From NCBI GenBank assembly GCA_049975345.1, contig JBNGDP010000024.1, positions 1 to 34,955 on the forward strand: a stretch of DNA of 34,955 nt. The letters run 5' to 3'. The notes under the pieces are model-generated. The model had not been told where the DNA came from. It worked only from the letters and a program-made list of their open reading frames with translations, and searched no databases. The stretch is from Oceanipulchritudo sp049975345. GTDB taxonomy: Bacteria; Verrucomicrobiota; Verrucomicrobiia; Opitutales; Oceanipulchritudinaceae. The translations under genes and the position numbers were made by a program. The first letter of the stretch is position 1. Every line of letters starts with the position of its first letter. Below are positions 16,396 through 23,847 of this stretch, one piece after another.

Positions 16396-16993
16396 GTTCC
16401 GCCTCGATTGAATAGACCCTTCCGTTGTCCAGTTCGGCCGTGATTCGCCAGTTGCCGATGGATTGTTCCCTTTCAATTCCGCCGGTGAAAAACTCGTGGT
16501 AAAAGGAAAACGGCATCCCTCGGAAAAAATCCCCGAATTCCCGCGGGTCGAAATCCCCGCTGCGGATGCGGTGCTTCATCCATGAGTAAAGCAGGTCCCG
16601 CGCGTGTCCACGCCACCGCAGGGAATCCAGGTTGTGCAGCCTCTCGTGATTGTACAGCGGGCGGAAGGCGGCCCTTGCCAGGATGAGGCCTTCCCTGTTC
16701 CTTTCGTGACCGGGATGCAGCACATGGAATACAACCGCCCAGTCGAAGGCCTCCTCCAATTTGTTTTGCTGGAGATTGCGTTCAGCAAGGGAGTAGAGGG
16801 CCTCTGGATCAGCCAGTAATTCGTGAACCGGGCGGAGCATCCCGTCATCCGTATCCGCGCCGAGAATGCGCAGTTTCCGCTCAATCAATGACAGCCGTTC
16901 ATTGATCGATTCAATGGAAGGGGCCTCCGCTGCCTGAAGCGCGCTTGCCTGCAGAAGCCAGAAAAGGAGGAGCACTACGGTTGTCCTTTGCAT
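16370..16993 (-). CDS. Small exported protein of unknown function
   Basis: A 207-residue product with a signal peptide (MQRTTVVLLLFWLLQASALQAAEA); the ATG at 16993 is chosen over an in-frame upstream start because it opens this peptide. The mature N terminus (IESINERLSLIERKLRIL) looks like a short coiled coil. The middle is helical and resembles a tetratricopeptide-like pair (ALYSLAERNLQQNKLEEAFDWAVVFHVLHP). The C terminus is strand-rich (GNWRITAELDNGRVYSIEAEL). No family was recognised. It converges on the gene at 15559 and lies divergent from the WDFSQY gene at 17240, sharing a 246-bp regulatory gap. Confidence 0.7.
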   Translation of the reverse strand: MQRTTVVLLLFWLLQASALQAAEAPSIESINERLSLIERKLRILGADTDDGMLRPVHELLADPEALYSLAERNLQQNKLEEAFDWAVVFHVLHPGHERNREGLILARAAFRPLYNHERLHNLDSLRWRGHARDLLYSWMKHRIRSGDFDPREFGDFFRGMPFSFYHEFFTGGIEREQSIGNWRITAELDNGRVYSIEAELTEPDPHP

Positions 16994-17125
16994 TGGTAGG
17001 GTTCTCTTGTCCTTTGTTTCGCCTGTCAATTCCGGGAGAAGCGGAATAGGTTACGTGTCCGTTAATTCAGGGCGGGATTGTAACGATTCCGTGAGATCCG
17101 TATCGGTCCCGTGGCACTTGAAATC

Positions 17126-17149
17126 CTGTAACCAAAAAGTCACTATAAA
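17126..17149 (+). promoter_or_regulatory. PhoB/OmpR-type direct repeat with adjoining -10 box, upstream of WDFSQY paralogue 2
   Basis: CTGTAAC and AAGTCAC lie 11 bp apart (spacer CAAA) and are followed at once by TATAAA (17144-17149), a good -10 candidate. A TTGAAA at 17118 is 20 bp from that -10, too far for a standard -35. A weak -35 replaced by an activator site fits activated promoters. The gene starts 91 nt after the -10. Confidence 0.4.
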
Positions 17150-17239
17150 TGCGGGAAAGAGACTTGCTTCGCGGATTCAATGTATCTTCTACAGATGTCT
17201 CAAATGCTTAATCCGGCACATCCTCATCCATCCAACCAA

Positions 17240-18175
17240 ATGAACAAAAACCGTTTATCCTTCCTCCTTTTATTCCTCCTTGCCGCTTCCGTTCACGGCC
17301 AGAACCCCGTCATGGTGGCGGGCTGGGATTTCTCCCAGTATTTCTCATCCGGCATCACGTCCATTGATGGTGCCACATACGCCCTGGCCCTTCCGGCCAA
17401 TTATTCCGATCTTGACCCGAACGGCCTCGGGGCGGAGTCGGCCCTTTACGGCACCTTATATTATGACGGAAGCAACGGATCGACGGCGGCGGATCCGGAG
17501 ACCGAGATCCTTCCCACTGATTTCAACCTCACCAGGAATGTGGATCCGGGAACATCGGGTTATCCGTTCGGCGCCCCGGGTTCCTACACTGTTCTTGCCG
17601 GCGAGGGCCAGACCTACGTGAGCGACCTGTCCCTCCTCATCAGGCAGGGGTTCGAAAGTGACAGCCTGGTGTTCGCCGCAACGCCAGGCAATGAGTTCTA
17701 CGATTGGAAACTGGCCTTTTCGGCCAAGACAACCGCGGGTGGATCCGTCAGCGTGGAGGTCTCCTTTTCGACCGATGGATCGGCCTACACGCCCGTTTCC
17801 TCCAGCACCATCACGGGAACGGATTCCCTCAAGGAATTCCCGGTTGCCGGGACTTCCTCCTCTTCGGGGTTTTTCCGTGTCCGGTTTTCGGGCCTGACCA
17901 GTACCATCAATCCGGTTATCGACAACGTGTCGATCACCGCCACACAGGCGCCCGTCCCGGCCGTGGCGATCGCCCGTTCCGGCCCCAACCTGGTCCTTTC
18001 CTGTGAAACCCTGGCCGGGTTCGACTATCTCCTGCAAGGGACTTCGGACCCTTCGGGAAGCTGGTCTGATATCGAGACCAAGGCGGGAACCGGTTCCACC
18101 GTCGTTTTTGCCTCCCAGCCTGTGCCGGCTTCCGGCAACAAGGCATTCTTCCGGGTTCGGGCGGTTATTCCCTGA
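17240..18175 (+). CDS. Exported WDFSQY-family protein with C-terminal Fn3-like/'FFRVR' module (paralogue 2)
   Basis: A 311-residue exported protein. The ATG at 17240 opens the signal peptide MNKNRLSFLLLFLLAASVHG; upstream in-frame starts would spoil it. The first 230 residues match the proteins at 14658 and 19108: VAGWDFSQYFSSGITSIDGATY, LPANYSDLDPNGLGAES, GTLYYDG, then IDNVSITAT. The tail (PNLVLSCETLAGFDYLLQGTSD...GNKAFFRVRAVIP) is the short beta module seen at the end of many secreted Verrucomicrobiota proteins. It has no PEP-CTERM or transmembrane anchor. It is preceded by a PhoB-like site and followed by a hairpin. The biochemical role is unknown. Confidence 0.85.
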   Translation: MNKNRLSFLLLFLLAASVHGQNPVMVAGWDFSQYFSSGITSIDGATYALALPANYSDLDPNGLGAESALYGTLYYDGSNGSTAADPETEILPTDFNLTRNVDPGTSGYPFGAPGSYTVLAGEGQTYVSDLSLLIRQGFESDSLVFAATPGNEFYDWKLAFSAKTTAGGSVSVEVSFSTDGSAYTPVSSSTITGTDSLKEFPVAGTSSSSGFFRVRFSGLTSTINPVIDNVSITATQAPVPAVAIARSGPNLVLSCETLAGFDYLLQGTSDPSGSWSDIETKAGTGSTVVFASQPVPASGNKAFFRVRAVIP

Positions 18176-18186
18176 GTCGCGCAAGT

Positions 18187-18205
18187 AGACGGCCGCGGGC
18201 CGTCT
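18187..18205. terminator. Hairpin between convergent genes
   Basis: An 8-bp perfect stem AGACGGCC/GGCCGTCT with a 3-nt loop sits 12 nt after the stop of the WDFSQY gene and 5 nt from the stop of the opposing gene. Only a weak pyrimidine run (CCCTT) follows, so it is a plausible two-way terminator rather than a canonical one. Confidence 0.6.
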
Positions 18206-18209
18206 CCCT

Positions 18210-18938
18210 TCACCCGCCCAGCTTCGCGTCGAGAAGAGCCTTGAAACGGGGATTCGGGTGGGAGACCAAAGAGGCATCCCGTTCCGAAGGAACAGCTGGT
18301 CCGGTGTCGCCACCATTCAGGGGAACCGGATTGTTCGCCCGGAGAGAGGAAGTTCCGGTCGTGAGGCCCGGATCCAAGGAGGATCCCCGGACTGCGAATG
18401 AGCGGGTGCGGTTGGGGGAGCCAGTCGATCCCGATGACACGGGATTGTCCGCCGAATGCGCTTCCGCTTGTCCTTTCGTGGCAGCGAGCCGCAGGGGCCG
18501 GTCGACAGCCGGAGGAATCCCAACCGGAGAGGAAACCGGCTGCAGCTCGCGCAGCTCAATGATCCGTTCCCGGCCGTCCGCCAGGCGGATCCGGCAGGTG
18601 TTTTCATCCTCATCAAAGGCCAGCAACTCGATCCCTTCCTTTTGCCTGCCCTGTTCGAGCCAGAAGGATTTCCCACTTTGGAGGTCCTCAATCCGGGCGT
18701 AATCCCTTTTGCCGATCCGGAAAACCCCGTTCAGGGCGAAGGCCCTTTCCCCGTCATTCCTTGTCCGCATTTGAAGGGATTCCTCCGCGGAGAAGCCCGG
18801 AGGGAGAAACGGCGAACGGTTGACCAGGGATTCCCCCGCGTGGAGCGAACCCATTACCGAGAGGACAGCCGTCAAGGCTATCCGGCCCATCATGGGCCCA
18901 GGTCCTGCGAGGTTTGTTCTGCTTTTCAAGGAGCGCAT
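18210..18938 (-). CDS. Exported protein of unknown function with a low-complexity C terminus
   Basis: A product of 242 residues from the ATG at 18938, or 227 from the ATG at 18893, which gives a shorter signal peptide (MMGRIALTAVLSVMGSLHA). The mature protein begins SLVNRSPFLPPGF. It then has a compact beta domain (FALNGVFRIGKRDYARIEDL, KSFWLEQGRQKEGIELLAFDED, IRLADGRERIIELREL). The last 110 residues are Ser/Pro/Gly-rich and probably disordered. The beta part vaguely recalls GspC/PilP-type periplasmic modules, but the match is too weak to name it. It is divergent from the third WDFSQY gene. Confidence 0.65.
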   Translation of the reverse strand: MRSLKSRTNLAGPGPMMGRIALTAVLSVMGSLHAGESLVNRSPFLPPGFSAEESLQMRTRNDGERAFALNGVFRIGKRDYARIEDLQSGKSFWLEQGRQKEGIELLAFDEDENTCRIRLADGRERIIELRELQPVSSPVGIPPAVDRPLRLAATKGQAEAHSADNPVSSGSTGSPNRTRSFAVRGSSLDPGLTTGTSSLRANNPVPLNGGDTGPAVPSERDASLVSHPNPRFKALLDAKLGG

Positions 18939-19020
18939 GTTCTGTTTCGATGGCCTGATTTCCGCATCATTGAGTGCAAAAACGTGCGTTCCTCAAGGAC
19001 GGATTATGCCGGTTGGAATG

Positions 19021-19038
19021 ATGTCACATGAATGTTTC
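19021..19038 (+). promoter_or_regulatory. PhoB/OmpR-type direct repeat upstream of WDFSQY paralogue 3
   Basis: ATGTCAC and ATGTTTC lie 11 bp apart (spacer ATGA), ending 69 nt before the ATG at 19108. This is the third such pair upstream of a plus-strand gene of the island. No matching -10 box was clear. Confidence 0.35.
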
Positions 19039-19107
19039 ATAACGCGGTTGAAATGGTACCGGAAAACCCTCTTCCTTCTCCGGATTAGAACCCATCAAAC
19101 CACTATT

Positions 19108-20127
19108 ATGAAAAAGACCAGCCTTCTGCCGTTCGTTCACTTCGCCGTCACCGGTGCAGCCTTTTGCCAATCCCCTGTCATGATTTCAGGATGGGACTTT
19201 TCCCAGTATTTCGGGGACGGGATAACCTCCACCGATGGCGTGAATTACGCCCTCACGCTGCCCGCCAATTACTCCGACCTGGACCCGAACGGGCTGGGGG
19301 CGGAATCCGCCGCCCGCGGCACCCTGTACTACAACGGGGAGATGGGCTCCACAAACCTGGATCCCGCAACGGAGTTCCTTCCCACGAGCCTGAACCTGCA
19401 GAACAACACGGACCCGGGCTCGTTCGGTTATCCGTTCAATGCCGCCGGGTCCTACACGATTCTCACCGGCGAGGGCCAGACCTATGTCCAGGATCTTTCC
19501 GTAACCGTTCGGTCGGCCAGCGGCACCGGGAGCATCGTCTTTGCCGCAACCCCTGGAAGCGCGTACAGGGATTGGGAGTTCGCCTTTTCCGGCAGGGCGA
19601 CCGAATCCGGAACGGTTGATTTCAGTATTCATTTTTCCACGGACGGGTCAGCTTATCAGCTTGTCGATACGGGCGTTCTAACCGACACCGATTCCCTCTT
19701 CCAGTTCAGTGTCCCCGGGAATGCCGCGAATGAGGCCTTCTGGCGGATCGAATTTTCCGGCATCACCCCCTTGTTCACTCCTGTGCTGGACAACGTCTCG
19801 ATCCTTGCCACGGCGGGCGGGGTTTCCAATCCCTCCTACTGGGCGGCTTCGCCCCTCGAAACCGGTGGCTGGCGCTATTCGGGCGAGGGATACCCGGAGG
19901 AGCCGGGGATTGGATGGATCCATGACCTGGGCTGGCCCCATGTATATGCCCTGGGGCTTGCCCGGCCCGGGGATGGGGAATGGATCCTTGTCCTCCCCGG
20001 GGGAGATCGTAACGGCTTTCACGCGTACAACATCGATGGCGGGTACTGGATCTTCGGCGACAGCTCCCTCGGCTGGTACTACAGCTACGAGGCCGCCGAC
20101 CCGGGCTGGAAGCCCTTCAACCTCTAA
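19108..20127 (+). CDS. Exported WDFSQY-family protein with aromatic-rich C-terminal domain (paralogue 3)
   Basis: A 339-residue protein with signal peptide MKKTSLLPFVHFAVTGAAFC. The frame is open far upstream, but that part has no protein character and the ATG at 19108 is chosen for the signal. Residues to about 230 are the shared domain (ISGWDFSQYFGDGITSTDG, LPANYSDLDPNGLGAES, GTLYYNGEMGST, LDNVSILAT) and are closest to the protein at 17240. The last 95 residues are a different module, rich in Trp, Tyr and Gly (GWIHDLGWPHVYAL, GYWIFGDSSLGWYYSYE). The tail of the exported cyclophilin at 25361-26794 has a similar pattern. A strong terminator follows. Function is unknown. Confidence 0.85.
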   Translation: MKKTSLLPFVHFAVTGAAFCQSPVMISGWDFSQYFGDGITSTDGVNYALTLPANYSDLDPNGLGAESAARGTLYYNGEMGSTNLDPATEFLPTSLNLQNNTDPGSFGYPFNAAGSYTILTGEGQTYVQDLSVTVRSASGTGSIVFAATPGSAYRDWEFAFSGRATESGTVDFSIHFSTDGSAYQLVDTGVLTDTDSLFQFSVPGNAANEAFWRIEFSGITPLFTPVLDNVSILATAGGVSNPSYWAASPLETGGWRYSGEGYPEEPGIGWIHDLGWPHVYALGLARPGDGEWILVLPGGDRNGFHAYNIDGGYWIFGDSSLGWYYSYEAADPGWKPFNL

Positions 20128-20157
20128 TTTCCACCTTGGTGTAACCTCCTGTCAAAC

Positions 20158-20186
20158 AAAGCGCCTCCGTGTGAGGCGCTTTCTTA
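20158..20186. terminator. Bidirectional rho-independent terminator
   Basis: A 10-bp perfect stem AAAGCGCCTC/GAGGCGCTTT with a 5-nt loop is followed by TCTT on the plus strand, and by TTTGTTTG on the minus strand. It serves the WDFSQY gene (plus) and the sulfatase (minus), which converge here. Confidence 0.88.
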
Positions 20187-20254
20187 TCACCAGATTCCCA
20201 TTACACGGCTCCCATGCCGTCGCCGGATGACGCTGTCCTCGTCCAGCCCTCCTC

Positions 20255-21715
20255 CTACGGCTCCCCGTGGCGCTCCTTGATCGCCTTGATGGCCCATCCG
20301 CGGCCCGTCTTTTTCAGGTGATCGAAATATCCGGGCAGGGAGCTCATCTTCGCGTGCTGGGGCCCTCCCTCGCGCATGACCGTCCAGAGGGGGTCGTTGT
20401 CGTAGGGCATGGTCATCATCATCTCGTCGTGCCAGTCACTGAGATGACGCAGCGCCTCGTTGCAGATCTCCGGCATCTCCTCCGCGAGGTTGTGCTGCTC
20501 GTGCGGGTCCCTCTCGATGTTGAAGAGCATCTCCTTCGGGAACAGATGGAAACCGTCGTGATAGGTGCGCATGTACAGCCACGGGCCGAAGCGGACGCTT
20601 CGCTGGCACACGTGCGCGCACTGGCTGATCACCAGGAAGTCCCGTCCGGTGTCCTGTTCCGATTGCACGCTGGCAAGGAAGCTGCGCCCGTCCCAGGTCG
20701 GCTTGGGCTCCGTGTCGGTCCATTCGGCGAGGGTGGGGGCCAGGTCGATGTTGTAATGCAGCCCCTCGTCGGTGCCCTTGCGAACCCCGGGACCCTTGAT
20801 GATGAGCGGTACCCGGCAGGTGATCTCGTCGGCCGTCCCGTGCTCGCTGTAGATTCCCAGCTCGCCCTGGTTCTCACCGTGGTCGGCGCTGATGATGATC
20901 GTCACCTCGTCGTAAATGCCGGCGGCCTTCAGCTTTTCCACGATCTCCCCGATCATTGTATCGACATAGCGGATACCGGTGTCGTACCCGTCGATGTGCC
21001 GCTTCAGGTCCTCGCGCGAGCGCACGGCATTGACCTCGCGGGGCCAGTTGCCCCAGGGCTTGTCGCTGTACATGCCGCTGATCTCGTTCGCGGAGTGGGG
21101 GCCGACCGACTGCTGGTGCCCCTCCAGCACCTCGTCGGTGAGCCACTCCGGCAGGGGATCGTCCGCAAAGGGGTTGCCGAACTCCATCGGAACGCGGAAG
21201 GGCGTGTGCGGATCCCAGTAGTTGACGTGCAGATACCAGTTGTCGCGGCCCGCGGCGTTCCGTTCGAGCCAGCCGAGGACCACGGGCTGCACCTCCTCCG
21301 CGGATTCGTTCCCACCCTTGCCGGTGTTGTGCATCTCATGGAAACCGGCGTAAAAGTGATGTGCCGAGTGCCGCTGCCCAAAGGGACTGACCTGCGCCGT
21401 GTAGAAGCCCCGCTCCTGCAGCAACCGGGGCAGGGCGTTGTTCTCGTACTTGTTGCGGAAACCCCGTCCGGCTCCCTCCAGTCGCGGGTCCGCCGCCGTG
21501 CCACCGTGGCCGACCACGCCCGAGTGGATGCCAAACATCCCGGTGTACAGCGCCGTGCGCGAGGGCAGGCAGGGAGCGTCCGAGGTGTAGTACTTGTTGA
21601 ACCGCACCCCCTCGCGCGCGATCGCGTCAATGTTCGGGCTGGTGTCCCGGTGGTAACCGTAGCAGCCCAGATGGTCCGGACGGCAGGAGTCAATGTCGAT
21701 GTATAGTATTTTCAT
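20255..21715 (-). CDS. Type I (formylglycine) sulfatase
   Basis: A 486-residue arylsulfatase-family hydrolase that removes sulfate esters, probably from a sulfated polysaccharide. Metal ligands are at Asp7 and Asp9 in YIDIDSCRPDHLGCYG. The catalytic motif is Cys49-Leu-Pro-Ser-Arg53, the CxPxR form whose Cys is converted to formylglycine by a maturation enzyme. The second metal site is ISADHGENQGE. No signal peptide is visible, so it would be cytoplasmic unless exported by another route. An IclR-type regulator lies 100 bp upstream on the same strand and may control it. The C-terminal part (LFNIERDPHEQHNLAEE) is typical of the family. The maturation enzyme is not in the window, and the true substrate cannot be told. 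Confidence 0.93.
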   Translation of the reverse strand: MKILYIDIDSCRPDHLGCYGYHRDTSPNIDAIAREGVRFNKYYTSDAPCLPSRTALYTGMFGIHSGVVGHGGTAADPRLEGAGRGFRNKYENNALPRLLQERGFYTAQVSPFGQRHSAHHFYAGFHEMHNTGKGGNESAEEVQPVVLGWLERNAAGRDNWYLHVNYWDPHTPFRVPMEFGNPFADDPLPEWLTDEVLEGHQQSVGPHSANEISGMYSDKPWGNWPREVNAVRSREDLKRHIDGYDTGIRYVDTMIGEIVEKLKAAGIYDEVTIIISADHGENQGELGIYSEHGTADEITCRVPLIIKGPGVRKGTDEGLHYNIDLAPTLAEWTDTEPKPTWDGRSFLASVQSEQDTGRDFLVISQCAHVCQRSVRFGPWLYMRTYHDGFHLFPKEMLFNIERDPHEQHNLAEEMPEICNEALRHLSDWHDEMMMTMPYDNDPLWTVMREGGPQHAKMSSLPGYFDHLKKTGRGWAIKAIKERHGEP

Positions 21716-21742
21716 GGGTTCGTCTCTTTTCTTTGAATTTTC

Positions 21743-21793
21743 GATCCGCTGATGGATTTGTGTGGATTTCTATCCGCAGATTGCGCGGATTTC
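21743..21793. repeat. Short-period degenerate repeat between sulfatase and IclR genes
   Basis: GATTT-containing units recur at about 10-bp spacing (GATCCGCTGAT, GGATTTGTGTG, GATTTCTATC, CGCAGATTGCG, CGGATTTC). It is a stutter-type tract like those in other gaps, but without a clear inverted arm. Confidence 0.6.
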
Positions 21794-21815
21794 TTTTGTA
21801 TTGGCGGTTTCATGC

Positions 21816-22556
21816 TTATCGCGGTTGGGTACATGAGGGGAAGGTCAGCAGCGTTTGCAAAATGACCGGCACCTCGGTTTCCGCCCGCGGGGTCTGGCGC
21901 TGGGCCACCGCCAGAATGCCGACAAGCTCGTTTTCTTCCCGGACCGGGATCGCATAACGACGGATTCCGTTCGAATTGAAGTCCCGGTCCTCGCCGTAGC
22001 CACGGCGGCGGGTTTCCTCCATAATCCTGTCCGCCTCCCCCGCCGGAACGGGTGCTTTTTCCCCGGACCGCCACTGCCACTGCCCGCCTGACCGCTTCTC
22101 CCCGTTGCCCAAGGCCCGGTATACCTGAGCCGTCGCGTCCAGTTCCTTAAGGTCCCGGATGAAGCCAATCCGCGCCACGACCTGCACCTCGCTGTCCTCC
22201 GGATCCGCGCGGTCCATCAGTTCAAGGGTCCCTCCGGCCACGCGGTACAGTTCCACGCATTGGCCGGTCTGTTCCGCCAGCTTCGCCAGTTGGCGGCGAG
22301 CCGCGCCCAGCGCCGCCCCCTCCCCCGGTGGAAGCGGCCGCAACACCTTCAGCAAATGCCAGGTCTTCGTCGCCTTGTCCTGACGTACCACCCCTTCCCC
22401 CGCCAACGCCTGCAGGTACCGCAGCGTCGAGGATTTCGGCCAGCCCCCCAGCCGCGACAACTGCTCCAGCGTCGCCTGCCCGTCCCGTGAGAGAATGCCC
22501 ATCAATCGCAGCCCACGGCTCAGGGCCGGGGCGGGCTCCGTCCGCCTTGGTTTCAT
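21816..22556 (-). CDS. IclR-family transcriptional regulator
   Basis: A 246-residue DNA-binding regulator. The N-terminal winged helix (about 8-65: ALSRGLRLMGILSRDGQATLEQLSR, STLRYLQALAGEGVVRQD) is followed by the effector-binding domain (ELYRVAGGTLELMDRADP, RIGFIRDLKELDATAQVYRAL, IMEETRRRGYGEDRDFNSNGIRRYAIPV, ELVGILAVAQR). The frame is open for another 177 codons upstream, but only this ATG gives the normal IclR N terminus. It reads toward the sulfatase gene, suggesting control of that gene and of itself. Around its start, CATATA (22554-22559) and TATATG (22576-22581) form a loose inverted repeat that could be an operator. The inducer is unknown. Confidence 0.9.
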   Translation of the reverse strand: MKPRRTEPAPALSRGLRLMGILSRDGQATLEQLSRLGGWPKSSTLRYLQALAGEGVVRQDKATKTWHLLKVLRPLPPGEGAALGAARRQLAKLAEQTGQCVELYRVAGGTLELMDRADPEDSEVQVVARIGFIRDLKELDATAQVYRALGNGEKRSGGQWQWRSGEKAPVPAGEADRIMEETRRRGYGEDRDFNSNGIRRYAIPVREENELVGILAVAQRQTPRAETEVPVILQTLLTFPSCTQPR

Positions 22557-22666
22557 ATACAGTCCAAAAGGATCATATATGGAGCACTTGGGCAAGGGGT
22601 AAATGCGCAAAAATCCCGTTTTGAAAGGCTGGCCATGGGGGGAGGGGGCGTGGTAAGGGAAAGGGG

Positions 22667-23191
22667 ATGAAAGACGTGATCTTGACGCTGATTGGGCCGG
22701 ACAGGACAGGGATGGTATCGCGGCTGGCCGCGCTGGCGGAGCAGCACGGGGGGAACTGGCTGGACAGCCGGATGATCCGGTTGGGCGGGTATTTTTCCGG
22801 GATGGTGCGGATCGCGCTGCCGGAGGGCGCGCTACCCGGATTCCGGGAGGCGGTGGCAGGATTTCTTGAGGAGAGGGAGTACCAGTACACGATCCAGCGG
22901 GCGGAGCTGGAGAGGGCGCTTCCGCTTGGGCGAACGGCGGATTTGGTGCTTTCCGGGCAGGATCACCCTGGAATTGTGCACGGCCTGTTCGAGACCCTTC
23001 AGGAAAGCGGGGTGAATGTGGAGGAGTTGAGCACCGGATTGACGGCGGCCCCATGGTCGGGGACTCCGGTTTTCGAGGCGCGGGCAAAGCTTTATGTGCC
23101 GGAGTCGGTGGCCATTGCCGACCTGCAGGAGCGTCTTGAATCGCTGGCCGCGGACCTGCTGGTGGAAATTGATTTCAGCGAGGGGGGGTAA
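22667..23191 (+). CDS. Tandem ACT-domain protein, GcvR-like
   Basis: A 174-residue cytoplasmic protein with two ACT domains: about 3-75 (VILTLIGPDRTGMVSRLAALAEQHGGNW) and about 90-170 (ADLVLSGQDHPGIVHGLFETLQESGVNVEEL). This matches the GcvR group; in E. coli GcvR represses the glycine-cleavage operon through GcvA in response to glycine. No gcv gene is in the window, so the partner here is unknown and amino-acid sensing is an inference. AAGGGG lies directly before the ATG. It is divergent from the IclR gene and shares a hairpin terminator with the convergent TonB-domain gene. Confidence 0.88.
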   Translation: MKDVILTLIGPDRTGMVSRLAALAEQHGGNWLDSRMIRLGGYFSGMVRIALPEGALPGFREAVAGFLEEREYQYTIQRAELERALPLGRTADLVLSGQDHPGIVHGLFETLQESGVNVEELSTGLTAAPWSGTPVFEARAKLYVPESVAIADLQERLESLAADLLVEIDFSEGG

Positions 23192-23217
23192 GCTTGAGAT
23201 TGAGATTATAACAGAAA

Positions 23218-23246
23218 ACGGTGCTGCCCGTTTCCGGGAGCACCGT
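23218..23246. terminator. Bidirectional terminator between the ACT and TonB-domain genes
   Basis: The stem ACGGTGCT/AGCACCGT continues, past a one-base bulge, as CCCG-TTTC-CGGG. On the minus strand it is followed by TTTTCTGTT, on the plus strand by a later TTTTGTTG. It best serves the minus-strand gene, whose stop is about 30 nt away. Confidence 0.85.
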
Positions 23247-23277
23247 CCTCCGATTTTGTTGTATTTCAATTACGCCC

Positions 23278-23667
23278 TCATTCCTTGGCCGCGACAGCGG
23301 TGTCATGAGCGCGCAAAGATTCTTTCACGGGGTCGATCAGGTCGAAATTGATGGGGATGCGCACCACCTTCATGACGGGCTTGCCGCTCTCGGTGGCCGG
23401 TTCGAATTCCCAATTGTCAACGGCGGCCAGGGCGGCCCTGTCGAGGTCCTGATGAACGGATTGCACCACATCGGCCGCGAAGACCTTGCCGTTTTCATCA
23501 ACGAGGGCCTCCACGACGACCGTTCCCTTGAGGTTATGGGAGCGGGCAAATTCGGAATAAACGGGCATGTCCCCCTGCTTGAGTTTCGGCTCGGTGGATT
23601 CACCGAAGGCAAAGCCGCAACCCGCGGCAAGGAGCAATGCAAGCGATACAACTTTCTTTGTTTTCAT
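23278..23667 (-). CDS. Periplasmic protein with TonB C-terminal domain
   Basis: A 129-residue protein: hydrophobic N terminus (MKTKKVVSLALLLAAGCGFAFG) and a TonB C-terminal fold (PVYSEFARSHNLKGTVVVEALVDENGKVFAADVVQSVHQDLDRAALAAVDNWEFEPATESGKPV). TonB itself links the proton-motive force to outer-membrane receptors. This protein lacks the long Pro-rich spacer and may be secreted or, through AAGC, lipid-modified, though that lipobox is poor. It could be a short TonB-like accessory or a stand-alone TonB-fold protein rather than a true energy transducer. The ATG at 23667 is chosen over a TTG 21 nt upstream. No exbB/exbD genes are nearby. Confidence 0.82.
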   Translation of the reverse strand: MKTKKVVSLALLLAAGCGFAFGESTEPKLKQGDMPVYSEFARSHNLKGTVVVEALVDENGKVFAADVVQSVHQDLDRAALAAVDNWEFEPATESGKPVMKVVRIPINFDLIDPVKESLRAHDTAVAAKE

Positions 23668-23747
23668 TTTTATCGGAGGATAAACCAAGGGTTCATTCCC
23701 TTAATTTGAAGTTATCCTAGGGTAAGCCCTGCTAATGGTCAACAAAA

Positions 23748-23787
23748 TTGTGACCTTTTCGTAACGCAGGCGTAACAATTGTGTTGC
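23748..23787 (+). promoter_or_regulatory. Array of four 11-bp-spaced TGTnAC-like repeats
   Basis: Heptamers TTGTGAC, TCGTAAC, GCGTAAC and GTGTTGC follow one another at exactly 11-bp intervals, the periodicity of tandem PhoB/OmpR-family sites. The array lies between the minus-strand TonB-domain gene (start 81 nt away) and ffs (61 nt away). The repeats read in the plus direction, as PHO boxes usually do toward their target, so which gene they serve is unclear. Confidence 0.4.
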
Positions 23788-23847
23788 CTGGGAAAATCCT
23801 CGAAAAAGGGGTTGAAAAGTGGGGAGGGATGAGGGAACGTGAAGGTT

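Noticed and set aside
17112..17130. Sigma-54 promoter (TGGCAC) as used by some PEP-CTERM genes
   Set aside because: TGGCAC is present but no TTGC lies at the required distance.
18820..19107. N-terminal extension of the third WDFSQY protein
   Set aside because: The open frame upstream has no protein character and runs antisense to the neighbouring gene; the ATG at 19108 begins a signal peptide.
20267..21706. 479-codon frame antisense to the sulfatase
   Set aside because: The minus strand carries all sulfatase motifs; the plus-strand translation has no domain or signal.
22557..23087. N-terminal extension of the IclR regulator
   Set aside because: It is Pro/Ser-rich, lies antisense to the ACT-domain gene, and IclR proteins normally begin at the winged helix.
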